Positions 37,076-46,823 of a stretch of 64,000 bases of DNA are shown here, piece after piece. A program made the translations under genes and the position numbers. This DNA comes from Candidatus Kryptoniota bacterium. GTDB lineage: Bacteria; Bacteroidota; Ignavibacteria; Kryptoniales; JAKASW01. The notes below the pieces were generated by a model. It was not told the DNA's origin. It saw only the letters and a program-made list of their open reading frames with translations, and did not search any database. Within the stretch, counting starts at the first letter, position 1. Each line of letters starts with the position of its first letter. The stretch lies in the NCBI GenBank assembly GCA_036567965.1, contig DATCTN010000025.1, positions 1-64,000 of the forward strand. Reading direction: 5' to 3'.

Positions 37076-38449
37076 TTACTTCATCAGGATCATTTTCTTC
37101 GTGATCTTGAAGCCGTCCGACGTCACAAGCGAATAGATGTAGACTCCGGATGCAAGATTGCTGGCATTGAACGTCGCGGAATGTTCTCCGGCCGTAAGTC
37201 TGCCATTAACGAGTGTTGTCACTTCTCTTCCGAGAATATCATACACTTTCAAAGTCACTTTCGTGTTCGACTTGAGAGTGAAATCGATCTTTGTCGAGGG
37301 GTTGAACGGGTTTGGATAGTTCTGCGACAGAGAATACGAGGAAGGACCATGAGGCGGCTCGTTCACCGCGGTTGCCGGCCCAGTGAACATCTCAACCGCT
37401 CCGGGTCCGCTAACGTTGAAAGCCGCAACGTAAGCGGTGTCGCCAGTTACGCTAAACGCGATACCTCTCGGCCTCGGATCGTTCTTAATGCTGTCACCGG
37501 AAAGACCGGTGGCTCCATACCAAAGAAGGCTGTCCTTCAACACGGGGTGGGATGGATTGGTCATGTCGAACCCGTACCAGGCGTATCCACTGTAGGGCGC
37601 ACCAGGCATTCCGCTGGTGACGTTGCCCGAGCTTACCCACAACCGTCCGGTTCCAGGCTGCCATGCTGAACTCTCAACAACCAGACTGTCGAATACGGTG
37701 TCGGCGAGAGCATACGGTCCGAGGGAACCACTGCCTGAATGGTAATGGAATGTTCCCTGCGCAATGTGGTGAACAAAGACATCGTTCCCGTCCGAAGTAA
37801 CCGATACGTTCCGGCTATAAAAACCCCACATACTCGTGTCAACCGAAGTGATAACTGAAGAGAAGTCAGACGCAAGGGCTATCGGGCCGACAGTATACGT
37901 CGGTGACACTGAGGTTAGGAAGACATCTCCTGCTGCGTCCAGCATCGGAGTAGTTATCGAGCTTGCATAACCCGGGATTGGATTCTTGATTTTTGCTATT
38001 TCTGTCCCGTCATGATAATCTATCTCGTAGAGCCAGTAACTGGTCCCAGCAAAGAATATATTCCCATCTGGACCGGTTGTCATCCCATATGTGTAGGAAC
38101 CACTCATGGTAACGGCGCTGAGCGTATCCTTTATGGTTCCATCCTTACTCTGTAGAACCGACATGGGCGAGAAAGATGCCTGCGAACCGTCCGGGTTATA
38201 ACAATAGATTCTCTCCACCGGAATTTTGGTCCCATCACTTCGCATTAGGCTGTCAGCATACCTGTACGATGCCATCCAGATTCTACCCATCGGATCAACG
38301 GTGATGCAATTGTTTATGCCGCTTCCGCTGATGGGAGTTGGGTTAAAGCTGTTGTCGGGAAATACCTTGGTGAATGTCCATTGTGCATCGGCTGAGCCGA
38401 AGCCCACCACCATTACCAAACCAAGTAGAAACACAAGTCTTCTTACCAT
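37076..38449 (-). CDS. T9SS-exported beta-propeller-like protein
   Basis: 457 residues from the ATG at 38449, chosen because AAGGAGGT lies just upstream and a signal peptide follows (V-F-L-L-G-L-V-M ... A-D-A-Q). An earlier in-frame ATG at 38485 lacks both. Residues ~25-365 show propeller-like repeats with V-D-P-M-G-R-I-W-M-A, G-P-D-G-N-I-F-F-A-G and D-A-A-G-D-V-F-L blade motifs of the NHL/SMP-30 kind. The last ~85 residues are a T9SS tail (Y-P-N-P-F-N-P, S-G-V-Y-I-Y-S-L). The function is unknown; it may be a surface binding protein for the transport cassette. Last gene of the TonB operon. Confidence 0.78.
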   Translation of the reverse strand: MVRRLVFLLGLVMVVGFGSADAQWTFTKVFPDNSFNPTPISGSGINNCITVDPMGRIWMASYRYADSLMRSDGTKIPVERIYCYNPDGSQASFSPMSVLQSKDGTIKDTLSAVTMSGSYTYGMTTGPDGNIFFAGTSYWLYEIDYHDGTEIAKIKNPIPGYASSITTPMLDAAGDVFLTSVSPTYTVGPIALASDFSSVITSVDTSMWGFYSRNVSVTSDGNDVFVHHIAQGTFHYHSGSGSLGPYALADTVFDSLVVESSAWQPGTGRLWVSSGNVTSGMPGAPYSGYAWYGFDMTNPSHPVLKDSLLWYGATGLSGDSIKNDPRPRGIAFSVTGDTAYVAAFNVSGPGAVEMFTGPATAVNEPPHGPSSYSLSQNYPNPFNPSTKIDFTLKSNTKVTLKVYDILGREVTTLVNGRLTAGEHSATFNASNLASGVYIYSLVTSDGFKITKKMILMK

Positions 38450-38586
38450 TTTGTACCTCCTTAAGAAATCTGTTTGTTTAGACAAATATACCGGACAAGG
38501 TTTTGTCCGAAATCCTAAAACTCAATGTCTGGTCTGCACCACCTCCCATCAACGCCAAAACATTAATAAAACAGTTGAACAGTTGT

Positions 38587-39843
38587 TTACTGAAGTCCGT
38601 AATAAGGAGCACCTGGCTTCCGAACCAGGATTCTGATCATTTCGCCGGAAGCCGTTGTCGTGTAAAGATCGGTCCCGATCCAGGCAAAAGACTTGCATGG
38701 AGAATTAAGTGCCCCGCTCGCCGCATATAGCGAATAAGTTCGTTGAAACTGTCCATTTGGGTGAACGACTATCAGGTAATCCGATGAGTCCACCCCGGCG
38801 TACATATCACGATCGGCGGAGAAAGTAATGGCATAAATGGTCGAGCCACCCGATGGATCCGTCGAAAGATCGAAATACAGCTCGGGGGTACCTAGTGAAC
38901 CCGTTGATACCGGGGCTCTGTAGACCTGACCCCTAACGTTTGTATCCCCACCTATGATAACATTCGTGGCTGCAAAGTAAAGATAACCGTCGAAGTAACG
39001 AATGCTGTGGACGTTTCCGTTGAAAGCAAAGGCAGCAACACCCGTGTCCGGATTTATTCGATATATGCTCTTGTTATTCCCTCCGGCCCACATGTTGTGG
39101 TCGGGATCGAAGTCCATCACGGAAAGATTCCCTACGTTCTTGGCCGCCCATAGCTGAGGGGCGGTTCCACCTCCAGGGCTAAACCTGTAGACCGCCTTGG
39201 CTCCCTTAGCCGCATACAGGTACCCGCTGGGACCAAATTTGAGGTCGGTCCAGGACAAGTTAAGGCTAAGCGGCAGGGCATAAGGGAACCTCATTCCATC
39301 CGACGTAAACCTGAATATGCCTTCATCTTTGGTACCGGGGAGTGTAGGATTGGAAATGGACACATACAGATTCGTATCACTTCCGGCAGATATGCCATTC
39401 GCCGTCTCGCCGATCAACAGCTTGCCGAATGGGGAGATTGCCGCGAGCAATTTGTAAGTCACAGTAGAGCTGAAATTCACTGCACCGAGCACGTAGACTC
39501 TGATGCGTATGCTATCACCGGAAAGCGCAGGTGCCTTCACGAGGAGTTTGTTCGCAGAGGCACTTATTATGGATGCACCGTTCATGAGAGTGGAATTGAA
39601 GTACACACCGTCACTGTCCCTGGCAGGCGAAAAATTCTTCCCGTAGATCGCAACCGTATCAAGACCTGCCAGCGCACTCCCTGCAGGAGAAAGACTGTCA
39701 ACGACCGGCTGCGGTAAGCTTTTCCAGTTGGGATCATAAATACTTGGACTCTCTTGTGGCTTACAGCCGTTTAGATTCATCAGCAGGGAGGCAAGAGTGA
39801 GGAAAGCTGCTGACCCGGCAAAAATTTTAAAAACTTTTTTCAT
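38587..39843 (-). CDS. Lipoprotein with IPT/TIG domain and beta-propeller
   Basis: 418 residues. A lipobox-like L-N-G-C places the lipidated Cys at residue 27. Residues ~48-135 match an IPT/TIG Ig-like domain (V-D-S-L-S-P-A-G-S, V-A-I-Y-G-K-N-F, V-Y-F-N). Residues ~140-410 are propeller-like repeats (D-P-D-H-N-M-W-A-G-G-N-N, F-S-A-D-R-D-M-Y-A-G-V). Lipidated IPT/TIG proteins often sit at the surface beside TonB receptors and bind glycans (SusE/F- or SGBP-like positions), so glycan binding is a reasonable guess. It lies 58 bp after the PorV-like gene, in the same operon. GAGGAA precedes the start. Confidence 0.75.
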   Translation of the reverse strand: MKKVFKIFAGSAAFLTLASLLMNLNGCKPQESPSIYDPNWKSLPQPVVDSLSPAGSALAGLDTVAIYGKNFSPARDSDGVYFNSTLMNGASIISASANKLLVKAPALSGDSIRIRVYVLGAVNFSSTVTYKLLAAISPFGKLLIGETANGISAGSDTNLYVSISNPTLPGTKDEGIFRFTSDGMRFPYALPLSLNLSWTDLKFGPSGYLYAAKGAKAVYRFSPGGGTAPQLWAAKNVGNLSVMDFDPDHNMWAGGNNKSIYRINPDTGVAAFAFNGNVHSIRYFDGYLYFAATNVIIGGDTNVRGQVYRAPVSTGSLGTPELYFDLSTDPSGGSTIYAITFSADRDMYAGVDSSDYLIVVHPNGQFQRTYSLYAASGALNSPCKSFAWIGTDLYTTTASGEMIRILVRKPGAPYYGLQ

Positions 39844-39901
39844 CTTATGTTCCTCGGCAAATTTAATTTAGACACGAAGAATCGTCTCGATGTTCTCGGT
39901 C

Positions 39902-40951
39902 TCAATAGGCGACTTCAAAAGAGAGTCTTTGTACATCTGCAAAACCGCCTGTAAAAGGAGTCCATGAATAATCTATACCAAGATTCACTCCCGCGATATC
40001 CTTATGCAATCCCACACCGCCGCTGACTCCATAAACATCATTATTAAACATATATCCTGCACGGAGCGATATCATCTGCAAGAAAGTATACTCGGCCCCG
40101 ACATTGACCTGCTCAGGATAGTCTCTCGGGTGAGAGGCATCGACCGCCACAATCAGCGACTGCGTTTTACTGTCGATGTCCCAATTGTCCAGAACGTTCA
40201 TGGAAATCCCGATCTTGAAGATAAGAGGCAGATCGAAGCTCTCCTGGACGTATTTGAGCTGGCGCGAAAAATTTCTCACGTCCATTCCGAAGGCAAGGCT
40301 CTTGTATCCGGTTTTGTAAATCATGCCGAAGTCGAAGGAGACAATGTTGAGTTTTGACCTCGAAGTGACATAACCTCCACTCGTGCTAATGCTCGTCACG
40401 CTCGAGCCGAGGTCCTGGTTCACATAGTTCACGTCGCCGCCTACAGCAAACTTATCGCTCAACGCTTTAGCATAACCGATCCCCACGGAATACGCTGTCG
40501 GTGAGAAGGTGCCAAGATCCGCGTATCCGTTAGCGTTGCTCGCAAGTACCGTCTCGTCCATTTGACCATAGTTGACAGATCTGAAATAAAGGCCGATGAC
40601 GCCGTAATCGCCGTGGGACGGGCTGAACGCCGCACTGGCATAAAAATGTTTGATGTCCGCAATCCACTGTACCTGCCCAACGGAGAGAGACACCGCATTC
40701 TCAAGTCTTGCCATGCTGGCGGTGTTGAAAAACATTGCTGTCGAATTGCCGTCGAGCGATGTCGCAGTTTCTCCCATGCTTTCCATACGGGGATCAGTGG
40801 CGACGTTTAGGAAGTCCATTCCTGATTGCGCCAACTTCTGCTGCGCGGTAGCTATGGTTACCGAAAATTGGAGCAGCAACAAGACACAAAACGCGATTCC
40901 CGCTTTTGAAAGAAGGAGCTGGCATTTTCTCATTTCAGTTTCCATTTTCAT
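39902..40951 (-). CDS. PorV/PorQ-family outer-membrane beta-barrel protein (copy 1)
   Basis: 349 residues from the ATG at 40951 (AGGTG just upstream); a GTG at 40960 overlapping the previous stop is also possible. Signal peptide ends A-T-A-Q. The N-terminus of the mature protein (G-M-D-F-L-N-V-A-T-D-P-R-M-E-S-M-G) and F-F-N-T-A-S-M-A are PorV/PorQ signatures, followed by alternating beta-barrel strands and a C-terminal aromatic-containing end (S-F-E-V-A-Y). PorV is the shuttle of T9SS, but here the gene is part of a TonB receptor cassette and has a paralogue at 54672 in an equivalent position. A cassette-specific role is therefore as likely as general T9SS function. Confidence 0.85.
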   Translation of the reverse strand: MKMETEMRKCQLLLSKAGIAFCVLLLLQFSVTIATAQQKLAQSGMDFLNVATDPRMESMGETATSLDGNSTAMFFNTASMARLENAVSLSVGQVQWIADIKHFYASAAFSPSHGDYGVIGLYFRSVNYGQMDETVLASNANGYADLGTFSPTAYSVGIGYAKALSDKFAVGGDVNYVNQDLGSSVTSISTSGGYVTSRSKLNIVSFDFGMIYKTGYKSLAFGMDVRNFSRQLKYVQESFDLPLIFKIGISMNVLDNWDIDSKTQSLIVAVDASHPRDYPEQVNVGAEYTFLQMISLRAGYMFNNDVYGVSGGVGLHKDIAGVNLGIDYSWTPFTGGFADVQRLSFEVAY

Positions 40952-40956
40952 GTGGG

Positions 40957-43506
40957 TCACCTAATGACTACGAATTTCTTTATTGCGGTCTGCCCTTGCG
41001 GCGTTTGAAAGACGACTATGTAAACACCGCTCACCACGATCTGATTGGAAGACGTCGTCAAGTTCCAGTATTCATCGCCGCTTCCGTTACTATGCTGGAT
41101 CGACTTTATCAGCTGCCCCAGCTCAGTGTAAATCTTGATCGTACAGATCGGGGGTATGTTCAAGAAGCCGATCTGGTTCGGCTCGCCGGGATACAGCAGT
41201 TTGTTCTGGTCGGCGGAAATATTGTATGGATTCGGAACCACCCTGATGATATCGCTCAGACCGATGCGGGCTTGCTGGCTCTGATTGACTGAGAAGAAGA
41301 GAGTATCCGGTCCCTCTGTACCTGAAAGTACAAGTTGGCCAACGCTCGGTGGGGCGGCAGTCCCCGTACATCGGACTGACCCGGTGTAGTTGAACAGGTA
41401 TTTATAAGTTGTATCTGGTTGCCCATTCACCGTATCTATTCTCGCTATCGTGCTGGTTTTTATAGAATCCAGGAACGTCAGACTCGCGGATTGGACAGTA
41501 TAGATGCTGGCGCCGGAGGTATAAACCGCGTACGTAGGCAGACCGGTCATTATTTTGCTGTGCGTTGAGTCGATCGTGAAGACAACTTTCACCGGCTCAG
41601 GCACTCCGGGCCGCAACAATTTTGCAGGGTCAAATGTCTGGGTGTAGTACCGTCCACTTTCCAGCGCCACTCCGGCAGGTGTATCGGCCCCGCCGTTGTT
41701 GTCTGCGGGATCGCCCACAGAAGTGATGTAGTAGTAATAGTCGATGCCGCGAACCGGAGTTACGTCGTCATAACTCGTCGAGTTCGGCGAGCCCTGGTAA
41801 ATCAGATAATAAGTGCTATCGACCAATCCTTGTGCGCGGTAGACGTTGAACTGCGTAATGGTTGCGCCGCCTACCGGAGGTGTCCATGAGAGAAGTATTT
41901 TGTCACCGCCCGATGTAACTGTGAAGTTCGACGGTGGCAGCGGCGCCTCAGGCAAGCTATATCCCGAATGATAATTCGCCATTGCTCTTTGGAATGTCTG
42001 GAAAAGCGAATCCCTGCCGGTGTAAACCGAATCGTCCTTCTGAGCCGGGGTAATCTGACCAAGCTTGAACTCGCGTCCGATCCTGATACATGCTTCGCGA
42101 CTCAGGCCGGCTGCTGCTTCGACCATTACGATGTGGAAACTCTGTCCGGGAGCAAGATTATATGGGCCGTAACCGTTCCCGACAGACATTCCGCCGGTCG
42201 TACCTATTGATGGATCGCCGTAAACTCCCACTTTGTCAGCCATCCGCTGTCCGGACCAGCTCACAGCCCCATTGAGCCAGCCAACATCCTGACCTAGAGA
42301 CATCATTTGGTAGTCGGTCTGCATTATCGAACCATTGAACTGGCTGATGCTGTTGCTTTGATTGAAAGCATCATCTGAACTGTAGTAAGCGGTTGTGCTC
42401 GGCTCACCTGGATCGTCCGTCGTGTCAGCGGCCGATTTATCTGCATGTATAGTCGCAACTCCGATGAATTGAGCCCCCCCCAATCTGCCAAGAGTGTCTC
42501 CTGCCGGCGGACCGGGTTGAGCGAAGGCGTTTAACCAGATAGGCCCTCCTATATTGTCGCTCGTCGGCGCGCCGTTTCCCAACCCAGGCATCCCTGGCAC
42601 TGAGAAATCATAACTGCTACTCTTGTAGTTCCCCTGCCACGAGTAAATCGCCCTGATGTTGTCGTATTTATTTACCGGCTCATTTTTCAATACCTGCCCG
42701 CCAAAAAATGTTGTTGCTGGACTCGGGAAATCGCCCCGCACGTCGGCGTCATTATTTATTCCCCATCCCGAGGAGTTTGTTCCGACTATATACCGGGTAT
42801 CCGCGCAAACCGCGTACCTGTATTCGTACAGAAGGCGTATGCTGTCTAGTGGCTGGTTAGAAGTGTTCGTGAATGTGTAGTCGTAGATCACGTAATTATC
42901 GTGGAACTGCTGGCTAAACCCGATCATCTTCCTCACCATGGTGAGACCGATATATGTTTGCACGCTGTCAAATATCAGGCGATCTTCCTTCAAGTTCGGA
43001 TTCGTATTGTCTTCGTCGGGCGGAATATTGTATGAGGGATTTCCATCAACAAAAACTTGCGGTAGCGCAAATCTGTCTGTCGTTGTCAGCGCTTGAGGAA
43101 CGAACTCGGACGCATCGCCATCAGGCCTGGGTCCAAAATGGACAACCTTATATGGCCAGAACGAGTGGTCTTTCGGATCGGTCCAGTTTCTAACCCCAAT
43201 CCATATACCCTTAGCCGCCTCCATATCTTGGTTGGGATAAATCGCCGGCCAGCGATCGCCATCCTGCTGTACCAAAACTCTCTGTTCTTCATACTCGCTG
43301 CCTGCACTCGCATAAAAGCTCTGAAATGATCCTATGTCCATCCACTTTATTGCATATTGAGCGCGGGCAGATCCCCCCATGACAAGAAGCGTGAAGATAA
43401 TGCTCCCAAGAAAAGTCCAAAGCCCCAACTCCTTCGGAAGGAGTCTATTCGGAGAACCCGACTTCGGTAATTCGAAGTATTCTTCCGTCTCAATGTTCAA
43501 TTTCAT
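40957..43506 (-). CDS. Large exported FnIII-containing protein of TonB cassette 1
   Basis: 849 residues. A basic N-terminus is followed by a hydrophobic segment (L-G-S-I-I-F-T-L-L-V-M-G-G-S-A-R-A-Q), so export is likely. The body (~60-520) is beta-rich and not recognised. A fibronectin-III domain lies at ~530-620 (I-L-L-S-W-T-P-P, Y-Y-Y-Y-I-T-S-V-G-D). The tail (~755-849) has R-V-V-P-N-P-Y-N-I and S-G-V-Y-I-V-V-F, a variant of the T9SS-type sorting domain. The protein at 52475 is a paralogue in the last ~300 residues and holds the same place in the other cassette. It replaces the SusD position after a TonB receptor but shows no SusD/TPR features. Its stop overlaps a GTG of the PorV-like gene. 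Confidence 0.72.
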   Translation of the reverse strand: MKLNIETEEYFELPKSGSPNRLLPKELGLWTFLGSIIFTLLVMGGSARAQYAIKWMDIGSFQSFYASAGSEYEEQRVLVQQDGDRWPAIYPNQDMEAAKGIWIGVRNWTDPKDHSFWPYKVVHFGPRPDGDASEFVPQALTTTDRFALPQVFVDGNPSYNIPPDEDNTNPNLKEDRLIFDSVQTYIGLTMVRKMIGFSQQFHDNYVIYDYTFTNTSNQPLDSIRLLYEYRYAVCADTRYIVGTNSSGWGINNDADVRGDFPSPATTFFGGQVLKNEPVNKYDNIRAIYSWQGNYKSSSYDFSVPGMPGLGNGAPTSDNIGGPIWLNAFAQPGPPAGDTLGRLGGAQFIGVATIHADKSAADTTDDPGEPSTTAYYSSDDAFNQSNSISQFNGSIMQTDYQMMSLGQDVGWLNGAVSWSGQRMADKVGVYGDPSIGTTGGMSVGNGYGPYNLAPGQSFHIVMVEAAAGLSREACIRIGREFKLGQITPAQKDDSVYTGRDSLFQTFQRAMANYHSGYSLPEAPLPPSNFTVTSGGDKILLSWTPPVGGATITQFNVYRAQGLVDSTYYLIYQGSPNSTSYDDVTPVRGIDYYYYITSVGDPADNNGGADTPAGVALESGRYYTQTFDPAKLLRPGVPEPVKVVFTIDSTHSKIMTGLPTYAVYTSGASIYTVQSASLTFLDSIKTSTIARIDTVNGQPDTTYKYLFNYTGSVRCTGTAAPPSVGQLVLSGTEGPDTLFFSVNQSQQARIGLSDIIRVVPNPYNISADQNKLLYPGEPNQIGFLNIPPICTIKIYTELGQLIKSIQHSNGSGDEYWNLTTSSNQIVVSGVYIVVFQTPQGQTAIKKFVVIR

Positions 43507-43612
43507 TTCTTCCTCATAGTTCTTTTGCAGAGAAGCAACTGCGGCTCACCTCGAAGCATAAACGACACGCTTGTCTTCATCAAGAAGGTGAGTTGTGGCT
43601 TCATAGGATGAT

Positions 43613-46600
43613 TTACGGTATGTCATAAGTGAATCTGATTCCATAATAAAATGTTCTCGGATTGAGCATAGCCAGCTGCCAGAGATACGGCATTTTGATG
43701 TACGGTTTGCTCGACGACTGATAATCCCCCGGCGTGTCATTTCCCGGCGTGTTTATGTAACCAAAAACCTGATGCGTTGCGTCTCCGGCGACCGAAGAAG
43801 GAAGGTGTAGAGATTCCATGTAAGCCTTGTAATCTAACGCGTTAGGACCAAATCCATCGTCGTAGGACATGTACTTGTAATTGAAGATATTATAAATATC
43901 GGCAAACAGCTCCATATCGACGCCATAAAAATGGAACCCGCGGGTGATTCTCAGATCAAAGTCAAGGTAGTCTTTCCATTCGACGTTATTCTGGATGCCG
44001 GGGATGGTTTCGCCGCCGGACCAGGTGAACCATGGTCCCGCAGACCAATTGCCGAGTAAATTGATGTGCCAATCCGCCAGCACCTTGATTCCGCTCCAGT
44101 CCGGACCCAACCAGTTCGGCGTGAAGAAATCCAGATTTAATCTCGCATACGGCTGCGGAATAGGCTTCGTCTGGTAAAGGTCGGTATAATTATTTAAATC
44201 ATAAGTCCGCTGGTCGGCCGGACTCTGAAACTGATAAGCGTATCCGAACTGGCCGTTACTGGACACCATGTAGGTATAGTTTACAAAGCCCCGGAACCAG
44301 TCTCCCGTATTCTTCGAAAGGGTAATCTCGAAGCCTCTGATATCCTCGTAGTAGTTGCTCGTATAGAGCGAGTAGTTAACCAGACTGTTTGAACTGACGA
44401 ACGTCGTTGTTGTCCTCTCATCGGAGACATCTTTGTAGTACCCGGCGATGTGTATCAAGTATTTGTCGAAAAGACTTTGCTCGAAGCCTAATTCGTATTG
44501 AATCGTCCGCGGAAGAGGAGCGTTCGGATCGGCAACGAGAGTGACGTTATCTGTACCCAGCAGTCTGCGAATCATGTATAGATCATCAGCCGTGGGCATA
44601 GAATAGAAATGACCGTAGTTGAAGTATAATTTTGAGTTCTCGGTCACCGGGAAGGATATCCCCAGGCGAGGTTCGACTTCTACAAGGTACTTGGTCGATT
44701 TCTTTGAGACGGTGTCAAGCCCTACCTGATCTGCGCCGGAAAAGATCGGGGAATACGCATCACTGGTATTGTACCATTGGCCACCGGCGTGGGACATATC
44801 AACTCTAACTCCCAGGTTAGCAATCATGCCTTCGAACTCTAATTTGTCTTGCAGATATGCAGACGCACGAACAGGAAATGTGTGCCAATGCGACCAGTTG
44901 TTATCAGAAGTCAAAGCGGAGTCTATCAGTCCGTAATTGATGTTGTTGTCGGTATAGTTATACTCCAGACCTGTCTTAATCTGGTTATGTTCGTCGACCT
45001 GGCTTGTCAAATCGAATTTCACATTATACACCGCGATCACACTTGTGTCGCGTGAATCGCTCATTCCCAGTCCATTATTATTGAAACTGCTCAGGTAAGA
45101 TGCGTAAGACGGCGCTTTGGGGTAGTACCCGAATGGGAATTGATTTGCAAAAGAGAAATAATTCCCGAAGGTCGGGCTTGGAGTAGTACTCCTGTCGGCG
45201 GGGATAGACGTGTGGTATTGAGTCCCTGTCTCGCGAACGTTTATCTCATAAAAAGTCGAGGGACTGATTACGTGAGAAAGCTTTGCACCGAGCAAGTTGA
45301 AATCGACCCGACTTGGATTCCAATACCAGTCGGTGAACATTCTTGTGTCGATGTACGATCCTCCAAGAGGTCCCAATGAAGATAAATAGTCCGCAATCTG
45401 TCCACTGTTTTGAAAAATTCCGGGCTGCCCGTTCCTGGTATATGTAGTGCCGGTCTGCTCTCCCAGCATTCCTTCGAGATAGAGTTCCATCCCGGGGCCC
45501 ACATCCGACGTCAACTTCAACGAACCGTTGTAGTTCCGGTAAGCGTCCGTCGTGAGAGGGATCATATACATCGACTGCTGCGAAACGTAAGATCCCCAGA
45601 AACGAAGGTTGCCAAGCTGCTTGCTTATGACGGGGAATGGTCCGCCGAAGCTCGCATCGATATTATAGTTGGGCTTCAGTACACTGAAGTCCTTCCGATG
45701 CACCCATTCCCAAACTCTTTGAGCAGCGGTGGGAGTCAAGAACTGACTCGAGTCCCCCGACGCAAGCGATTTCTGAGATTCGGCAATCCACCCGTCGAAT
45801 CCCGGATATTGCGACTGTGTGGCTGCGTTCCATGCGCCGTCGTTTGTACCATAATACGCCACGGCGGGGTCAACATATGGTCTTACGAAATAGGTGTTGA
45901 ATCCATTCAACGGCCCGCCGAAATTCTGTGCCTGAGGTGGAGCAATTCGTGCAAGGACACTGATCGTGTAGTGATCCGTGCTCCCATTGTTCGTCGTGAC
46001 GTTTACGACGCCGGACCTGATGTCGCCATACTCGGCATTGAACCCGCCCGTCTGGATCTGGATATCTTTCACGGACGTCAGACTTATGGTGGTGTATGCC
46101 CAATTGTTCCGCTCGTCGCGCAGCGTGAAACCATCCACCATGAAAGCGGTCTGGTCGCTTCCCGCGCCGCGAATCACTAGACCGCTGTTGTTGCTTTGAA
46201 CACCGGCCTGCAATAGAACCGCGCCTGCGACACTGACAGTAGGTATCGACGCCACTTCAGCGGGTGAGATGTTTGTCGTACTCGCCGAAACGTCCTTCTG
46301 GATGACCGGCCTCGATGCGACGACAACCACTTCCTTGGTCGAGATCGTGGTCTCGGTCATCTTGAAATCCGCCTGAGTCGTCTGATCGATCGCAACGCGG
46401 ACATCCTCAAGTATCAGAGGAGCATAACCGACAATAGATGCTCTCAGGCGATATGTACCCGGCGTCAGATTTAATATTACGAAATATCCGTTCAGGTCAG
46501 TCGAGGAGCCGAGGGTCGTTCCCTCAACCAAGACGGTAACACCTACAAGTTTTTCACCCGTCGCCGCGTCGGTCACCGTTCCTGAAATCTTGCCGGTGGT

Positions 46601-46663
46601 CTGCGCAAAAGTCATCGCAGCGAATGTGAGAATGAACAGACAGCATGTTGCGAGCTTACTCAT
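43613..46663 (-). CDS. TonB-dependent outer-membrane receptor (cassette 1)
   Basis: 1016 residues, signal peptide ending T-F-A-Q. Residues ~23-110 are a carboxypeptidase-regulatory-like domain (G-K-I-S-G-T-V-T-D-A, L-N-L-T-P-G-T-Y-R-L). The plug domain follows (~120-240: V-V-V-A-S-R-P-V-I, V-I-R-G-A-G-S-D, F-N-A-E-Y-G-D-I-R-S-G-V-V-N-V), then a 22-strand-type barrel. It shares D-K-L-E-F-E-G-M-I-A-N-L-G-V-R and S-K-L-Y-F-N-Y-G-H-F-Y with the receptor at 47800, so the two are paralogues. It should import a bulky ligand across the outer membrane using TonB energy. AGGAG precedes the start, and a sigma70-like promoter and the 19-bp element lie upstream. First gene of a five-gene operon. Confidence 0.93.
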   Translation of the reverse strand: MSKLATCCLFILTFAAMTFAQTTGKISGTVTDAATGEKLVGVTVLVEGTTLGSSTDLNGYFVILNLTPGTYRLRASIVGYAPLILEDVRVAIDQTTQADFKMTETTISTKEVVVVASRPVIQKDVSASTTNISPAEVASIPTVSVAGAVLLQAGVQSNNSGLVIRGAGSDQTAFMVDGFTLRDERNNWAYTTISLTSVKDIQIQTGGFNAEYGDIRSGVVNVTTNNGSTDHYTISVLARIAPPQAQNFGGPLNGFNTYFVRPYVDPAVAYYGTNDGAWNAATQSQYPGFDGWIAESQKSLASGDSSQFLTPTAAQRVWEWVHRKDFSVLKPNYNIDASFGGPFPVISKQLGNLRFWGSYVSQQSMYMIPLTTDAYRNYNGSLKLTSDVGPGMELYLEGMLGEQTGTTYTRNGQPGIFQNSGQIADYLSSLGPLGGSYIDTRMFTDWYWNPSRVDFNLLGAKLSHVISPSTFYEINVRETGTQYHTSIPADRSTTPSPTFGNYFSFANQFPFGYYPKAPSYASYLSSFNNNGLGMSDSRDTSVIAVYNVKFDLTSQVDEHNQIKTGLEYNYTDNNINYGLIDSALTSDNNWSHWHTFPVRASAYLQDKLEFEGMIANLGVRVDMSHAGGQWYNTSDAYSPIFSGADQVGLDTVSKKSTKYLVEVEPRLGISFPVTENSKLYFNYGHFYSMPTADDLYMIRRLLGTDNVTLVADPNAPLPRTIQYELGFEQSLFDKYLIHIAGYYKDVSDERTTTTFVSSNSLVNYSLYTSNYYEDIRGFEITLSKNTGDWFRGFVNYTYMVSSNGQFGYAYQFQSPADQRTYDLNNYTDLYQTKPIPQPYARLNLDFFTPNWLGPDWSGIKVLADWHINLLGNWSAGPWFTWSGGETIPGIQNNVEWKDYLDFDLRITRGFHFYGVDMELFADIYNIFNYKYMSYDDGFGPNALDYKAYMESLHLPSSVAGDATHQVFGYINTPGNDTPGDYQSSSKPYIKMPYLWQLAMLNPRTFYYGIRFTYDIP

Positions 46664-46751
46664 ATAACTACACTCCTATTTAGAGTCAGGCAGTGTCTTT
46701 GGATTGATGCAATTCTGGTGGGCGGATATTACTCCGTGAAGGACAGAATCA

Positions 46752-46770
46752 GTAAACACTACTCGATCTT
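46752..46770 (-). promoter_or_regulatory. Copy 2 of shared 19-bp upstream element
   Basis: Identical to 36919-36937. It lies 89 bp before the TonB receptor start and about 20-40 bases downstream of the predicted transcription start. That would place it in the leader RNA or in a position where a bound repressor blocks elongation. Confidence 0.55.
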
Positions 46771-46794
46771 TCCTCCTGTTCTTGGATGTGTTGA

Positions 46795-46823
46795 AATATC
46801 AATACTAATAGTGATTATGTCAA
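46795..46823 (-). promoter_or_regulatory. Sigma70-like promoter of TonB operon 1
   Basis: On the minus strand a perfect TTGACA (46818-46823), a 17-base spacer and GATATT (46795-46800, 4 of 6 matches to TATAAT). It lies about 130 bp before the receptor start in AT-rich DNA. Confidence 0.55.

Noticed and set aside
36962-37669. 235-codon frame on the plus strand
   Set aside because: It is the reverse complement of the propeller gene at 37076, whose signal peptide and T9SS tail are convincing, and it runs through a terminator hairpin.
40957-43506. Protein after the TonB receptor considered as SusD
   Set aside because: No SusD/TPR-like helical pattern or lipobox; it is beta-rich with a fibronectin-III domain and a sorting-type tail.
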